NCBI GenBank assembly: GCA_031254295.1 | Contig: JAIRUS010000099.1 | Span: 1-61,689, forward strand | Length of the DNA stretch: 61,689 nucleotides | Source of the DNA: Streptococcaceae bacterium | GTDB taxonomy: Bacteria; Bacillota; Bacilli; Lactobacillales; Streptococcaceae | Direction of reading: 5' to 3' | Shown here: piece after piece, positions 41,635 to 52,639 of the stretch | How the letters are laid out: each line of letters opens with the position of its first letter | Numbering within the stretch: position 1 is the first letter of the stretch | Translations under genes and position numbers: made by a program | Notes under the pieces: generated by a model | Seen by the model: the letters and a program-made list of their open reading frames with translations, nothing else | Told to the model about the DNA's origin: nothing | Databases searched by the model: none

Positions 41635-43164
41635 ATGAACTATTTTGTCAATGAAAATATCTTTTCAATGAACTCTGGAACAGAATTCTCCGCAATCAAA
41701 CGTATCCAGCTTTTTAAGAAAAATGGTATTCAAGCAAAAATCTTAACACGCAACTACAACAGCAACTTGATTGCTGACATGAAAAAAGCTGGGCTCGCAT
41801 CGGGTGATGTGCTCAGTATGTATGACTATTTCCAAGAGACAGTAGATGCACCAGAGCTAGACGCAAACTTGCGCTATGTTGAGGCAATTGATAAGCGCCG
41901 CTATCATATCGAGGGTGTTGATGCCAACGAATCACTGGTGCGCTATCATGGAGAGACTATCGCAAAGGTGCATGTTGCACCATCGACAGTTGGACTTGTG
42001 GGGACGATTGACTATTTTGATGTGGTGGGACAACTCACAGCACGAGATATCTGGGATCGTCGAGGTTTCAAGTCTTCGACACAGTATTTCCATCCAGATG
42101 GGCAGGCTGGCGCACAGATCTTCTATAATCTTGATGGACAACCAAAAATCGAGCTGACACGTATGAATATCCAAGGAACAGTTCGTGAGACGATGTGGAA
42201 ACTCCTTGATTACAAAGGTCGTGATCATGCTTTCCGCACAGAAAATGAACTCTTTACCTTTTTCATGTCTGAGTTAGCTCAGGCGGAGGACAGCGTCTTT
42301 ATCAACGATCGGACAAACCTGATCGAAGCTGTGGCACAGATTGACGGCGCAAGAGGCAAGTGGCAATATCTACACATGAGCCATGCCAAAAACCTCAGAC
42401 AAGCAGGTGCTGCACGCCAAGTCAATGAATTAGTAAAACCAGTTTTTACAGACTATCTATCTGCATTTGATGGCATCATCACGGCAACTATAGCACAAGC
42501 CGATGAGATTAGAGAAGTCTTTCCATTTAAACACGTGCTAGCCTTGCCTGACACCTTTGCAGAGAAGATTAACCTCAAAAAAGTCAGGAAAGCACGTCAG
42601 CTTGATACAATCACCTACCTTGGACGTATCTCAGGAGATAAAAAACCAGTGGATACGGTTGATATTTTCAGAATGGTGCATGAGCGTCTTCCCTATACAA
42701 AACTTGAGTTTTATGGCTATGCGACACCAGAGTCAGTCAAGCAAGAGGTAGAAAAAGAGATTGAAAAATCTGGACTAAAAGATGTTGTAACTTTTAAGGG
42801 TTATCAGGACGCAGAGAGCATCACAGAGGGCTTATTAAAGGGTGCAGTTCTTTTGAATACTTCTGAAAATGAAGCCTTTGGTATGCACATATTAGAGGCG
42901 ATGAACGCAGGTCTGCCTGTCGTGGCCTATGATGTAAAATATGGCGTAAAGGAACTTGTTCAAGAGGGACAAAACGGTGGCTTAGCGCCTTATGGTGGTC
43001 GTCTGATTGCGGCGCAAAAACTTGTTGATTTGCTTGAAAATCCAGAGCTTTGGTCAGAAATGTCAAAAGCAGCCGTAGAAACAGCGCTTCGCTACAATGA
43101 AAAATCAGCTTGGGCAAGTTGGAAAGCAACCAAAAAGCAGATTGAAAACATTTATATAGGATAA
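41635..43164 (+). CDS. GT4-family glycosyltransferase (TagE/GtfA-like), putative protein O-glycosyltransferase
   Basis: NSGTEFSAIKRIQLF N-terminus; YLGRISGDKKPVDTVDIF; ENEAFGMHILEAMNAGLPVVAYDVKYG. Confidence 0.82.
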   Translation: MNYFVNENIFSMNSGTEFSAIKRIQLFKKNGIQAKILTRNYNSNLIADMKKAGLASGDVLSMYDYFQETVDAPELDANLRYVEAIDKRRYHIEGVDANESLVRYHGETIAKVHVAPSTVGLVGTIDYFDVVGQLTARDIWDRRGFKSSTQYFHPDGQAGAQIFYNLDGQPKIELTRMNIQGTVRETMWKLLDYKGRDHAFRTENELFTFFMSELAQAEDSVFINDRTNLIEAVAQIDGARGKWQYLHMSHAKNLRQAGAARQVNELVKPVFTDYLSAFDGIITATIAQADEIREVFPFKHVLALPDTFAEKINLKKVRKARQLDTITYLGRISGDKKPVDTVDIFRMVHERLPYTKLEFYGYATPESVKQEVEKEIEKSGLKDVVTFKGYQDAESITEGLLKGAVLLNTSENEAFGMHILEAMNAGLPVVAYDVKYGVKELVQEGQNGGLAPYGGRLIAAQKLVDLLENPELWSEMSKAAVETALRYNEKSAWASWKATKKQIENIYIG

Positions 43165-43167
43165 GTC

Positions 43168-44796
43168 ATGAAATTTTTTATTAATTCAAGCTTTAACAAA
43201 GCAAACTCAGGAATCGAGCACGCACAACTGAAACGTGCTGATCTTTTCCGACTACACGGCGAGCCATTCAAGCTCGTCTTTCGGGAGTGGAGCCCACGCC
43301 TGCATTACTTTTTGAGTGAGGTAGGAGTGAGTGCTGAGGAAACTCTCGGTATGTTTGATTATTTCCAAGAGGCCGAAGATGTTTCGGATATGGTCTTACA
43401 TGTCGGAGATTTAGATTTTGGCTATTCAGACATTGTCCTGACAAAGGACGAAGATACAGACTATCGCTACTCTGTATCTCGAGCCAGTGGTGGCTTTGTT
43501 GGGCGTGTCAATCTCTTTGCAGATACTGATGAAGAACGTGTCTCATCAGTTGAGTTGTTTGACGCTTATGGAAACCTCTATCGTGTCGACCATTATGACT
43601 TTAGAGGTTTCAAATCACTCGTCCAATGGTACACACCAGATAATAAAATCGGTACAGAAGTATGGTACACTGTCTCAGGCAAGCCAGTGCTTGAAACTTT
43701 CAATAAGTTTGATGGAACTGGCAACTATAGAAAAATGGGCTGGCGCCTGACAGATCAAAAGACGGGAGCAGTCTACTCATTTGCAAATATTGACGAGCTG
43801 ACAAAACACTTCTATAACTGCTTAAACGAAGACTACTGGTCAGACAAGGAGCTTAACATCTTTGTACTTGACAGGACACACTTAGGCGATTGGGCACTCA
43901 AAGAGCTCGATCGTCCATGCTATGTTGCCTTTCATCTGCATAACTCACACGCGGGTGATGCCAACGATGTCATGCACTCTGTCATGAATAACTTCTACGA
44001 GTATGGTTTGACAAATATTAACCGTTATGACGCCATCATCTCAGCAACGCCAAAACAGACCCATGACGTTCAGGCACGTTTTGCGCCAGAAAGCAAACTC
44101 TTTACGATTCCAGTCGGTGTAAATCCGCCTGAAGTGCTAGCACAAAAACCTATCTCAATGCTAAAGCGTAAAGCCCACAGTGTCCTCATGACCTGTCGTA
44201 TCGCCCCAGAAAAAGGTGTCGGTAAGGTGGCAGAAGCCATTGCCATCGCTCGTAAGCAGATTCCAGATATTACCTTAGATGCTTTTGGCTACATCGATCA
44301 CCGTGATAACGATGCTGCGAAGAAAGAAATCGACGCTGCTATTGAAAAATATAAACTTCCAGACGGCGTGATTAACTTGCATGACTACCTTGATAAAGAG
44401 GGTGTAGCACGTGAGCAGCAGTCTCATCAGGTTTATGCACTCATGTCAATCATGGAAGGCTTCAACCTAGCGCTTATGGAAGCCCAAGCCAACGGCGAGG
44501 TTACGGTTACAAACGACGTCAACTATGGACCGAATGACCTCGTAGTAAACGAAGAAAACGGCTATATCGTCGCCTACGACGGTATCGAAGAAATGGCAGA
44601 AAAATTTGTCGAGTTATTCAAAGACGACGACAAACTGCAAGAAATGTCAGACAAGGCCTATAAACTTTCAGAACGTTTCTCTGAGGAAAACGTGTGGCAG
44701 GCATGGCAGGAACTCCTAGATGATGCAAAGACTAAATCTTTCAGCTACATCAAAGATGCCAGCCAAGGATATGGTAATCAGGAAGTGAAGAAATAA
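43168..44796 (+). CDS. GT4-family glycosyltransferase, paralogue of preceding gene
   Basis: NSGIEHAQLKRADLF N-terminus; MTCRIAPEKGVGKVAEAI; MSIMEGFNLALMEAQANGEV. Confidence 0.82.
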   Translation: MKFFINSSFNKANSGIEHAQLKRADLFRLHGEPFKLVFREWSPRLHYFLSEVGVSAEETLGMFDYFQEAEDVSDMVLHVGDLDFGYSDIVLTKDEDTDYRYSVSRASGGFVGRVNLFADTDEERVSSVELFDAYGNLYRVDHYDFRGFKSLVQWYTPDNKIGTEVWYTVSGKPVLETFNKFDGTGNYRKMGWRLTDQKTGAVYSFANIDELTKHFYNCLNEDYWSDKELNIFVLDRTHLGDWALKELDRPCYVAFHLHNSHAGDANDVMHSVMNNFYEYGLTNINRYDAIISATPKQTHDVQARFAPESKLFTIPVGVNPPEVLAQKPISMLKRKAHSVLMTCRIAPEKGVGKVAEAIAIARKQIPDITLDAFGYIDHRDNDAAKKEIDAAIEKYKLPDGVINLHDYLDKEGVAREQQSHQVYALMSIMEGFNLALMEAQANGEVTVTNDVNYGPNDLVVNEENGYIVAYDGIEEMAEKFVELFKDDDKLQEMSDKAYKLSERFSEENVWQAWQELLDDAKTKSFSYIKDASQGYGNQEVKK

Positions 44797-44811
44797 GTGA
44801 CACAAATCGTA

Positions 44812-44843
44812 AAAGCGTCAGATAAAATTCCTGACGTTTTTAT
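44812..44843 (+). terminator. Terminator after gtf pair
   Basis: AAAAGCGTCAG-ATAAAATTC-CTGACGTTTTT. Confidence 0.75.
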
Positions 44844-44923
44844 GATGTCTTTTGTCACTTTTTACCGAAGTATTTCAGCTTAAACTGACTAATTGCTAAT
44901 TTTCGATTATGCTATAATAAACT

Positions 44924-45664
44924 ATGCAAGAAAACGAAAACTCAGACTTAATTTATGGTCTTCATGCCGTCACAGAATCCCTTGTATCTGGACGCGTCAA
45001 TAAGCTATTTGTACAGAAAGATTTGCGAGGAAAAAATATTGATAAAATCAAAGATTTGGCACGGCAGAAATCTGTAAAAATTGACTGGTTAGATAAGACC
45101 GAATTATCCAAGATGACAGGAAATGGTGTTCATCAGGGATTCGGTGCCTTTGTTTCAGAGTTTGAGTATCAAGAGTTATCAGAAATATTGAAAAATCTTC
45201 AGGCCAAAGAGAGTGCAACAATTATGATTTTGGATGAGTTGACCGACCCTCACAATCTAGGCTCGATTGCGCGCACAGCAGATGCGACTGGTGTTGATGC
45301 GATTATCATTCCAAAGCATCGTTCGGTCGGAATCACACCAGTAGCTGTAAAAGCTTCGACAGGAGCGCTTCAGCATGTTCCAGTTGTGCGTGTGACAAAT
45401 CTATCTCAAAGCTTGGATAAGCTAAAAGAAGCAGGCTTTTGGATTTTTGGCACGGATATGAATGGGACATCTTATGATAAATGGAACAGTTCTGGAAAAG
45501 TTGCGTTGATTATTGGTAATGAAGGTCATGGCATCGGACAAAATCTCAAAAAGCAAGTGGATGAGATGATTACGATTCCTATGGTAGGACATGTTCAAAG
45601 CTTAAACGCAAGCGTTGCGGCCAGTATTTTGATGTATGAGATTTTTAGAAATCGGAGGTTTTAA
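44924..45664 (+). CDS. rlmB: 23S rRNA 2'-O-ribose methyltransferase, TrmH/SpoU family
   Basis: LDELTDPHNLGSIARTADATGVDAIIIPKHRS; NEGHGIG; LNASVAASILMYE. Confidence 0.92.
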   Translation: MQENENSDLIYGLHAVTESLVSGRVNKLFVQKDLRGKNIDKIKDLARQKSVKIDWLDKTELSKMTGNGVHQGFGAFVSEFEYQELSEILKNLQAKESATIMILDELTDPHNLGSIARTADATGVDAIIIPKHRSVGITPVAVKASTGALQHVPVVRVTNLSQSLDKLKEAGFWIFGTDMNGTSYDKWNSSGKVALIIGNEGHGIGQNLKKQVDEMITIPMVGHVQSLNASVAASILMYEIFRNRRF

Positions 45665-45669
45665 TTTAT

Positions 45670-46539
45670 ATGACATTTCAAATTTTTACAGAGATAACAG
45701 CAGATTTGCCAACTGATTTGATTGATCAGTACAATCTTGAAGTTTTTGGCATGGATATTTCTTTAGATGGTGAAAATTTCCATACGATTGGACCAGATGC
45801 TATTGATGCAACAAATTTGATAAAAGCAATCAGCTCAGGCAAGAAAGTTCAAACAAGTGCCGTTCCAACTGGGATAATACAGGAAGCGTTTAAAAAATAT
45901 GTCGAGCTAGGCATGGAAATTTTGTATCTATCATTCTCTTCAGGGCTTTCAGGAACCTTTCAATCTGCCAATATAGCGCGTGATTTAGTTTTAGAGGAAT
46001 TTCCAAACGCTAAAATCACGATTCTTGATAGCCTTGCAGCAGCTTCAGGAGAAGGTTATCTAGTAGAAGAAGTCATGAAAATGCGCGATGCAGGAAAAAC
46101 AGTAGAGGAAGTTGTAGAGGCATTAAACGAAATTATTCCTAGACTGAAAAGCTGGTTCATGGTAGATGATCTCAATTTTTTGGCCCTTGGAGGCAGAATT
46201 TCAAAAACTGCTGCAGTTTTCGGATCAATGGTAAATATCAAACCAGTTCTTGATGTAGACCCAACTGGTCATTTGCGTGCTGTTGCAAAGATGCGTGGGA
46301 GTAAAAAAGCAATTGCCACACTGATACAAAATACAATAGAAGATTTTGATTTGGCTTTCCCCAAAATTATTGTGGCTTACTCAGGCGATTCAAGAGTCGC
46401 TGAAGAAGCTAAGCTTGCATTTGAAGCAGCACTTCCTGCGGTCACTGTAGTTACTAGACCTCTGGGGGCGGTTATCAGCGCTCACACAGGGAGTGGAACT
46501 CTAGCTATCTTCTCAGTTGGCAGAGAGAAAAGAAAATGA
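45670..46539 (+). CDS. DegV-family fatty-acid-binding protein
   Basis: TSAVPTGIIQEAF; LSFSSGLSGTFQSA; LNFLALGGRISKTAAVFG. Confidence 0.92.
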   Translation: MTFQIFTEITADLPTDLIDQYNLEVFGMDISLDGENFHTIGPDAIDATNLIKAISSGKKVQTSAVPTGIIQEAFKKYVELGMEILYLSFSSGLSGTFQSANIARDLVLEEFPNAKITILDSLAAASGEGYLVEEVMKMRDAGKTVEEVVEALNEIIPRLKSWFMVDDLNFLALGGRISKTAAVFGSMVNIKPVLDVDPTGHLRAVAKMRGSKKAIATLIQNTIEDFDLAFPKIIVAYSGDSRVAEEAKLAFEAALPAVTVVTRPLGAVISAHTGSGTLAIFSVGREKRK

Positions 46540-46557
46540 ATATACACAAAGTTCACA

Positions 46558-46608
46558 AAGCAAGTTTTTTGCCCACTGCAAAAGCGGCGAAAAAACTTGC
46601 TTTTTGTC
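46558..46608 (+). terminator. degV terminator
   Basis: AAGCAAGTTTTTT...AAAAAACTTGCTTTTTG. Confidence 0.8.
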
Positions 46609-46691
46609 TTTTTTTTGTGTAAAATACAGGGTGAATATATTTTATTTGAAATAATGTGATTAACCCCAAGCATTAAGGAAGGAGCCATTTA

Positions 46692-48056
46692 ATGGCGAAA
46701 AATGGACTTTATACTGGAATAGATATTGGTACAAATACGATAAAAGTACTTGTAGCAGAGTATGTTTCTGGTGAAATGAATATTATTGGAAACGGTAATG
46801 CAAAAGCTGAAGGTCTGAGTAAGGGGATTATCGTCGATATTGAAAAGACGGCAATGTCTATTCGCAAGGCAGTAAATGCGGCTCAAGAAAAGGCGGGCAT
46901 TGTAATTGATACTGTGAATGTCTCTATCCCAGCCAATCAACTTCAAATCGAACCTTGCCAAGGTATGGTTCAATTTTCTGGCGGAAGCAAGGAAATTATG
47001 GACAATGACGTAGTAGAGGTAGTACAAAATGCCTTGATGCGTGGCCTCGTTCACGAGCGTGAAATTATCGCAGTTGAACCTAAAGAATTTGTAGTTGATG
47101 GCTTTTCAGAGATTTCAGACCCACGTGGTATGTTGGGTGTACGGCTTGAAATGAAAGGTATCCTCTATACAGGGCCAAAGACACTGATTCATAACATTGT
47201 AACGTCAATCGAGCGTGCTGGTTTTTCAGTCGGCAATATTGTAGTCTCATCACTTGCTCTCTCAAAAAGAGTTTTGTCAGAACAAGAACGTGAGTTTGGG
47301 ACAATCATGATTGATCTCGGCGCAGGACAAACTACAGTTTCAGCAGTAAAAGATGATAAGGTTCAATATGTAAACTGGCGCCCAGAAGGCGGAGATTACG
47401 TGACGAAAGATATTTCAGATATCTTGAATACGTCTGTAAAATCAGCTGAAGACATTAAACTTAACTATGGCGAAGCATCAACCGAACGCGCCAGTCGCGA
47501 AGAGTTTTTCTTAGTTGACATGGTTGGAAAGACAGACCCTGAGCAAGTATCAGAGTATTATTTGTCTCAAATCATTGAAGCGCGTGTTGCTCAAATCTTT
47601 GAAAAAGTACGCCAAGACCTTGAGATGAACCGCATGGATAGTTTCCTTGGAGGTGTTGTTCTTTTTGGTGGCGCTGCGGCGATGCCTGGTATTGTAGATG
47701 TAGCCACTCGAGTATTTGAGCAAAATGTAAGACTTTATGTTCCAACTGAAGTTGGACTTCGTAATCCAGCCTATTCTCAAGTTATTTCAATCGTAAGCTA
47801 TGTTTCTGGCAGAAGTGACATTGAAGTGCTTGTAACACGCGCGGTAATGGGCGATGTTCCAGCTACTCCAGTATATACAGCTACAGTAACTCCTGAAATT
47901 TCACAGCCAGTGGTGGCGCAGCCAACTACAGAATATTACGAGGAACCGATAGCCCAAGTTACACCTCTGACACAAACAAAAACAGAGTCAGAACCAGAAG
48001 AGAAGGAAGGATTTGTTGATCGCGTTCGTGGTATTTTAGCGAACATGTTTGACTAA
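46692..48056 (+). CDS. ftsA: Cell division protein FtsA
   Basis: [29 protein letters not shown]; upstream of ftsZ; C-terminal amphipathic [12 protein letters not shown]. Confidence 0.95.
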   Translation: MAKNGLYTGIDIGTNTIKVLVAEYVSGEMNIIGNGNAKAEGLSKGIIVDIEKTAMSIRKAVNAAQEKAGIVIDTVNVSIPANQLQIEPCQGMVQFSGGSKEIMDNDVVEVVQNALMRGLVHEREIIAVEPKEFVVDGFSEISDPRGMLGVRLEMKGILYTGPKTLIHNIVTSIERAGFSVGNIVVSSLALSKRVLSEQEREFGTIMIDLGAGQTTVSAVKDDKVQYVNWRPEGGDYVTKDISDILNTSVKSAEDIKLNYGEASTERASREEFFLVDMVGKTDPEQVSEYYLSQIIEARVAQIFEKVRQDLEMNRMDSFLGGVVLFGGAAAMPGIVDVATRVFEQNVRLYVPTEVGLRNPAYSQVISIVSYVSGRSDIEVLVTRAVMGDVPATPVYTATVTPEISQPVVAQPTTEYYEEPIAQVTPLTQTKTESEPEEKEGFVDRVRGILANMFD

Positions 48057-48072
48057 AAAAGGAAGAAGACTA

Positions 48073-49317
48073 ATGGAATTTTCATTTGACACAGAAAGCA
48101 CAGCAGGAGCGGTCATCAAAGTAATTGGTGTCGGCGGAGGCGGAGGAAACGCAATCAATCGCATGGTTGAAGAAGGCGTTTCTGGTGTAGAATTTATTGC
48201 GGCGAATACTGATGTTCAGGCTCTTCGTTTGTCTAAGGCAGATCGGGTTATCCAAATCGGTCCTAAGTTGACACGTGGACTTGGCGCAGGCGCCAAGCCT
48301 GAAGTTGGACGCAAGGCTGCTGAGGAATCAGTAGAGCAAATCACAGAAGCACTTCGTGGTGCTGACATGGTATTTGTTACTTGCGGTATGGGTGGTGGCA
48401 CTGGGACAGGTGCTGCTCCAGTTATTGCGGGTGTAGCTCAAGAACTGGGTGCTTTAACAGTCGCAGTTGTGACGCGTCCATTTGGTTTTGAAGGTTCAAA
48501 ACGTTCATACTTTGCCACTCAAGGTATTGAAGACCTTCGCGAGAATGTTGACACACTTTTGATTATTTCAAATAATAATCTGCTTGAAATCGTTGACAAG
48601 AAGACACCTCTTTCAGAGGCTTTACGCGAAGCTGATAATGTACTGCGTCAAGGTGTACAAGGTATCTCTGACTTGATTACAAGCCCAGGTATGATTAACC
48701 TTGATTTTGCTGATGTAAAAACAGTAATGGAGAAACGTGGTGATGCCCTCATGGGAATCGGAACGGCACAAGGTGAAGACCGTGTTCTCGAAGCCACACG
48801 TAAAGCTATCTACTCACCACTCCTCGAGACAACCATTGAGGGAGCTGAAAATGTTCTTTTGAATGTAACGGGTGGTATGGATATGACCTTGACAGAAGCA
48901 CAAGATGCTTCTGAGATCGTCATTTCTGCGGCAGGTAATGACGTGAATATCTTGCTCGGAACATCAATTGATGAGACCTTGAAGGACGAAATTCGTGTTA
49001 CTGTTGTCGCTACAGGGGTATCACGTGAGGACGTGACACGTGTTTCTGGACTTGGTACTTCAACATCAAGCCATACGAATGCTTTTGATTCTACAATTCC
49101 AAATCGTCAAAAGTCAGTTCCAAGAAATGAGTTTGCTCAACAAGCTTCACAACCATCAGCTTTTGGTGATTGGGATATGCGTCGTGAAACTCCTTCAACT
49201 CCAACATCTCGTCCAAATGTTGGTGCGACACCAGCGACAAGTATCAACACATTTAATGGCTTCCAAAACACGCCTGATGATGATTTGGATACTCCGCCAT
49301 TCCTCCGCAATCGTTAA
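48073..49317 (+). CDS. ftsZ: Cell division protein FtsZ
   Basis: [27 protein letters not shown]-terminal [11 protein letters not shown]. Start ATG 48073. Confidence 0.98.
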   Translation: MEFSFDTESTAGAVIKVIGVGGGGGNAINRMVEEGVSGVEFIAANTDVQALRLSKADRVIQIGPKLTRGLGAGAKPEVGRKAAEESVEQITEALRGADMVFVTCGMGGGTGTGAAPVIAGVAQELGALTVAVVTRPFGFEGSKRSYFATQGIEDLRENVDTLLIISNNNLLEIVDKKTPLSEALREADNVLRQGVQGISDLITSPGMINLDFADVKTVMEKRGDALMGIGTAQGEDRVLEATRKAIYSPLLETTIEGAENVLLNVTGGMDMTLTEAQDASEIVISAAGNDVNILLGTSIDETLKDEIRVTVVATGVSREDVTRVSGLGTSTSSHTNAFDSTIPNRQKSVPRNEFAQQASQPSAFGDWDMRRETPSTPTSRPNVGATPATSINTFNGFQNTPDDDLDTPPFLRNR

Positions 49318-49320
49318 TAA

Positions 49321-50007
49321 ATGTCATTAATGTCAGTCAAGGAAAAGATTTCAGCTGTAATAGATTCAGTCCATGCAGCAGAGAAATTATCTGGACGTGA
49401 AGTAGGTTCAGTCAAGATTATTGCAGTGACAAAATATCGTGATGCGGATTTTGCTAAAAATTTTCCAGAGAATGGAATATTTGATTTAGCAGAAAATCGG
49501 GTTGATAAACTCCAAGAAAAACAAAAAGTTTTAAAAGATTTTCCAGAAATTCGTTGGCATCTTATTGGGAGTTTGCAGCGTCGTAAGGTACGCACAATCA
49601 TTAATCAGATTGATACCTTTCATGCACTTGATAGTCTGCAGTTGGCAGAAGAAATTTCTAAACGTGCGCTTCACAAGATCAAATGTTTCCTTGAAGTGAA
49701 CGTTTCGGGTGAAGAATCTAAGCACGGATTTACTAGTTCAGAAGTTTTTGAGGCTGTCAAAGTAATTTCTACATTGAGCAATGTAGAAATTATTGGTTTA
49801 ATGACAATGGCACCTCTTGATGCAGATGATATAGATTTGCATAAAATTTTTTCGGAAACAAAAGAATTACAAGAACAAATAAAAGCGATGAATCTTGCGA
49901 ATATTCCTTGCACAGAACTTAGCATGGGAATGTCAAGAGATTACAAAATAGCAATTCAAGAAGGTGCTACAATGGTACGTATTGGTAGTAGCTTTCTAGA
50001 AAATTAA
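49321..50007 (+). CDS. YggS-family PLP homeostasis protein
   Basis: IAVTKYRDADFAKNF; WHLIGSLQRRKVR; ELSMGMSRDYKIAIQEGATMVRIG. Confidence 0.94.
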   Translation: MSLMSVKEKISAVIDSVHAAEKLSGREVGSVKIIAVTKYRDADFAKNFPENGIFDLAENRVDKLQEKQKVLKDFPEIRWHLIGSLQRRKVRTIINQIDTFHALDSLQLAEEISKRALHKIKCFLEVNVSGEESKHGFTSSEVFEAVKVISTLSNVEIIGLMTMAPLDADDIDLHKIFSETKELQEQIKAMNLANIPCTELSMGMSRDYKIAIQEGATMVRIGSSFLEN

Positions 50008-50031
50008 GAATCACGATTAAAGGAGCAAACT

Positions 50032-50643
50032 ATGGGTTTACGTGACCAGTTTGATAAATTAAGAAATTATTTCGTTGAAGATGACGACGAAGAATATGAT
50101 GATGATAATGTTGTCGAACAAATTTCAGTGCGTGAACCAGCCCCTCAGCGAGTTCAACCTGTTCAACCACAACGTCCAGTTGCCAGTCCATCAGTTGCAC
50201 CTCAACAACCTGTTCAACGTCCTGTTGCAGCAGCGCCTGTACATCGTCCAACTGTGGGATCAAATTCAGGTATGACTTCAGCTTATGTAAGTCAGGCTCC
50301 AACTCCTCAGGCTACTATGGTGACACGGACAAATACAGTTGCAAATGCTTCAGCTTCTAAAATAATGATGGCAGCTCCTCATGTGTATGCAGATATCATG
50401 GATATGGGAAAACAGCTTAAATCTGGAATCACTTTGATTGTAAATTTTAAGTATATGGCAGATCAACAGGCACGACGTTCAATTGATTTCCTAACAGGAG
50501 TAGCTTATATCCTCGATGGTGATATTCAAAATATCGGAGGACAATCATTCCTTGTTACACCAACAGGTGTCGATGTTGATGGAGCTAAGGAGAGTCTTCT
50601 GGCTTCTGGCGGAGCAGGCTTTGAAAGTTTTGATTTAACTTAA
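50032..50643 (+). CDS. sepF: Cell division protein SepF
   Basis: Position between yggS and yggT; DQQARRSIDFLTGVAYILDGDIQNIGGQSFLVTPTGV. Confidence 0.94.
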   Translation: MGLRDQFDKLRNYFVEDDDEEYDDDNVVEQISVREPAPQRVQPVQPQRPVASPSVAPQQPVQRPVAAAPVHRPTVGSNSGMTSAYVSQAPTPQATMVTRTNTVANASASKIMMAAPHVYADIMDMGKQLKSGITLIVNFKYMADQQARRSIDFLTGVAYILDGDIQNIGGQSFLVTPTGVDVDGAKESLLASGGAGFESFDLT

Positions 50644-50736
50644 GAGTTGATTGACTCTCCCTTGTCGTCATTTATAATAAATGATTGTTGAGAGGGCTAA
50701 TCTTAGCCTTCTTATTTGTATTAAAGTAGGGTTTAT

Positions 50737-50994
50737 ATGACAATATATTACATTCTCAATTTTGTAAGTTTAGCGATTAGTATTTATACTTGGGTATTAT
50801 TATTTTACGCATTTCTTTCATGGTTTCCATCTATTCAACAATCAGCTATTGGACGATTTATTCATAAAATTGTTGATCCTTATCTAGGACTTTTTGATAA
50901 GATTCCGACGCGGTTCGGAATTTTTGACTTTAAAGTCTTTATCGGAATGATAGTTCTCTTAGCTGTACAGCGATTTCTATTCATCATTTTTTGA
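50737..50994 (+). CDS. YggT-family membrane protein
   Basis: LLFYAFLSWFPSIQQSAIGRFIHKIVDPYLGLF. Confidence 0.9.
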   Translation: MTIYYILNFVSLAISIYTWVLLFYAFLSWFPSIQQSAIGRFIHKIVDPYLGLFDKIPTRFGIFDFKVFIGMIVLLAVQRFLFIIF

Positions 50995-51045
50995 TGATAA
51001 AACTGTTGTATCGAATCAAAATATAAAGACAGTAGGGAGCTTATC

Positions 51046-51831
51046 ATAGATTTTATTTATCAGCATTTTGGGCCTTCTGAGCAAGAGTTTATTGATAAGG
51101 CACAAGACTGGGTGAGACAAGTTGAGGATAAAGGTTATCTTTATTTAACTTATTTTTTGAACCCACGAGAGCGAGAAATTTTAGAGAATGTGGCAAATGG
51201 ACATTTTTTAAAATTCTTTTTTTCTCCTAAAGAAGCAGAATATGCACGCGTGATTATTGCGCCAGATTATTATGAAAGTTCGTTAGAGGACTTTGAAATT
51301 AGTTTATTAGAGATTACTTATCCAAATAAGTTTGGGTCAATCAGTCATCGCCAGATTTTAGGGACTTTTATTCATGAGACTGGACTTCAACGTCGTGAGA
51401 TCGGAGATATAGTAACTGGCAACGGGAAAGCTCAGATTTATGTGAATTCAAAATTACGTGACTATTTTCTTGACAAAGTAAAAGAAATCAACCATTTAGC
51501 GCTGCGAATAAAAGAAATTCCTCTGTCAGAGCGTATTGAAGCAGAGGAAAAGTCTGAAACTCTGACTATTTTAGCGAGTTCGATGCGTTTGGATAAGATA
51601 ATCAGCGCTGGACTTACTATTTCTCGCAATTTAGCCGTAAATATGATACAATCAAAACGTATCAAGGTGAATTATACAGAGATGGAGCGAAATGACTTTA
51701 CTCTGCAAGATGGAGACTTGATTTCAATCCGAGGACATGGTAGGATTAAAATTCTCCGACAGCTTGGTTTAAGTAAAAAAGATAAAATTAAGGTTGAAAT
51801 AGAAAAAATAGACAACCGAAAAGGAAGGTAA
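51046..51831 (+). CDS. YlmH-family S4-domain RNA-binding protein; start codon apparently non-canonical (ATA)
   Basis: S4 domain RLDKIISAGLTISRNLAVNMIQSKRIKVNY; conserved N-terminus IYQHFGPSEQEFIDKAQDWVRQVEDK lies upstream of first canonical start (GTG 51112). Confidence 0.8.
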   Translation: MDFIYQHFGPSEQEFIDKAQDWVRQVEDKGYLYLTYFLNPREREILENVANGHFLKFFFSPKEAEYARVIIAPDYYESSLEDFEISLLEITYPNKFGSISHRQILGTFIHETGLQRREIGDIVTGNGKAQIYVNSKLRDYFLDKVKEINHLALRIKEIPLSERIEAEEKSETLTILASSMRLDKIISAGLTISRNLAVNMIQSKRIKVNYTEMERNDFTLQDGDLISIRGHGRIKILRQLGLSKKDKIKVEIEKIDNRKGR

Positions 51832-51833
51832 AT

Positions 51834-52625
51834 ATGGCTCTTAATAGTTTAGATGTACAAAATAAAACCTTTAATGCGAAATTCCGCGGCTATGATCGCC
51901 AAGAAGTTGATGAGTTCTTAGAGATTATCATTCGTGATTACGATGAAATGACTCAAAAGATTAAAGATCAAGAGCGCGATATTAAAGCAATGCAAGAACG
52001 CTTGACTGATTTTGACAACATGAAAGATTCTTTGAATCGCTCAATTCTTGTAGCTCAAGAAACAGCTGATAATGTAAAGACACAAGCTGAGTTAAATGCT
52101 GGCCGAATCAATCGTGAAGCTGGCCAACGTGCCGATCAAATCGTTGATGCATCACATCGTGAGGCACGTCAAATCCTTCAATCAACTTATGATGAAGCAC
52201 GTCGTCTTGTCAATGAATCTGATGAATTGAAGCGAGGTATGCGTAGCTACTATCAACGTATTACAATGTTGATGGAAGGCCAGTTGGCGAATATCAAATC
52301 AAGTGACTGGGAAGAGATTCTTAAACCATCTCCTATATATGTAGGGGATACAGAAGAAAAGTTACGCGACATCATTGAGCATACAAATCAAAACTTTATG
52401 CCAATCAATGAAAAAGGTGAGGAAGTAGTTCGCGAAGGAGAAAAAGCTCCAGAGACGTTAGAGAGCTTTGCTAATGCTTTGAATCCTGAAACAATTACAG
52501 TCATGCCTGAAACTGTTGAGGTAAAGGAAGAACCAGAGACAGAGTCAGAAGTGACGAATCCTGAAAATGGAGAAAAGCCAGATCCGACGATTAATCTTGG
52601 TGGCACGATTAACTTTGGTAATTAA
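51834..52625 (+). CDS. divIVA: DivIVA-family cell division protein
   Basis: LDVQNKTFNAKFRGYDRQEVDEFLEIIIRDYD; coiled coil. Confidence 0.95.
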   Translation: MALNSLDVQNKTFNAKFRGYDRQEVDEFLEIIIRDYDEMTQKIKDQERDIKAMQERLTDFDNMKDSLNRSILVAQETADNVKTQAELNAGRINREAGQRADQIVDASHREARQILQSTYDEARRLVNESDELKRGMRSYYQRITMLMEGQLANIKSSDWEEILKPSPIYVGDTEEKLRDIIEHTNQNFMPINEKGEEVVREGEKAPETLESFANALNPETITVMPETVEVKEEPETESEVTNPENGEKPDPTINLGGTINFGN

Positions 52626-52639
52626 TTAAATAGTATTTT

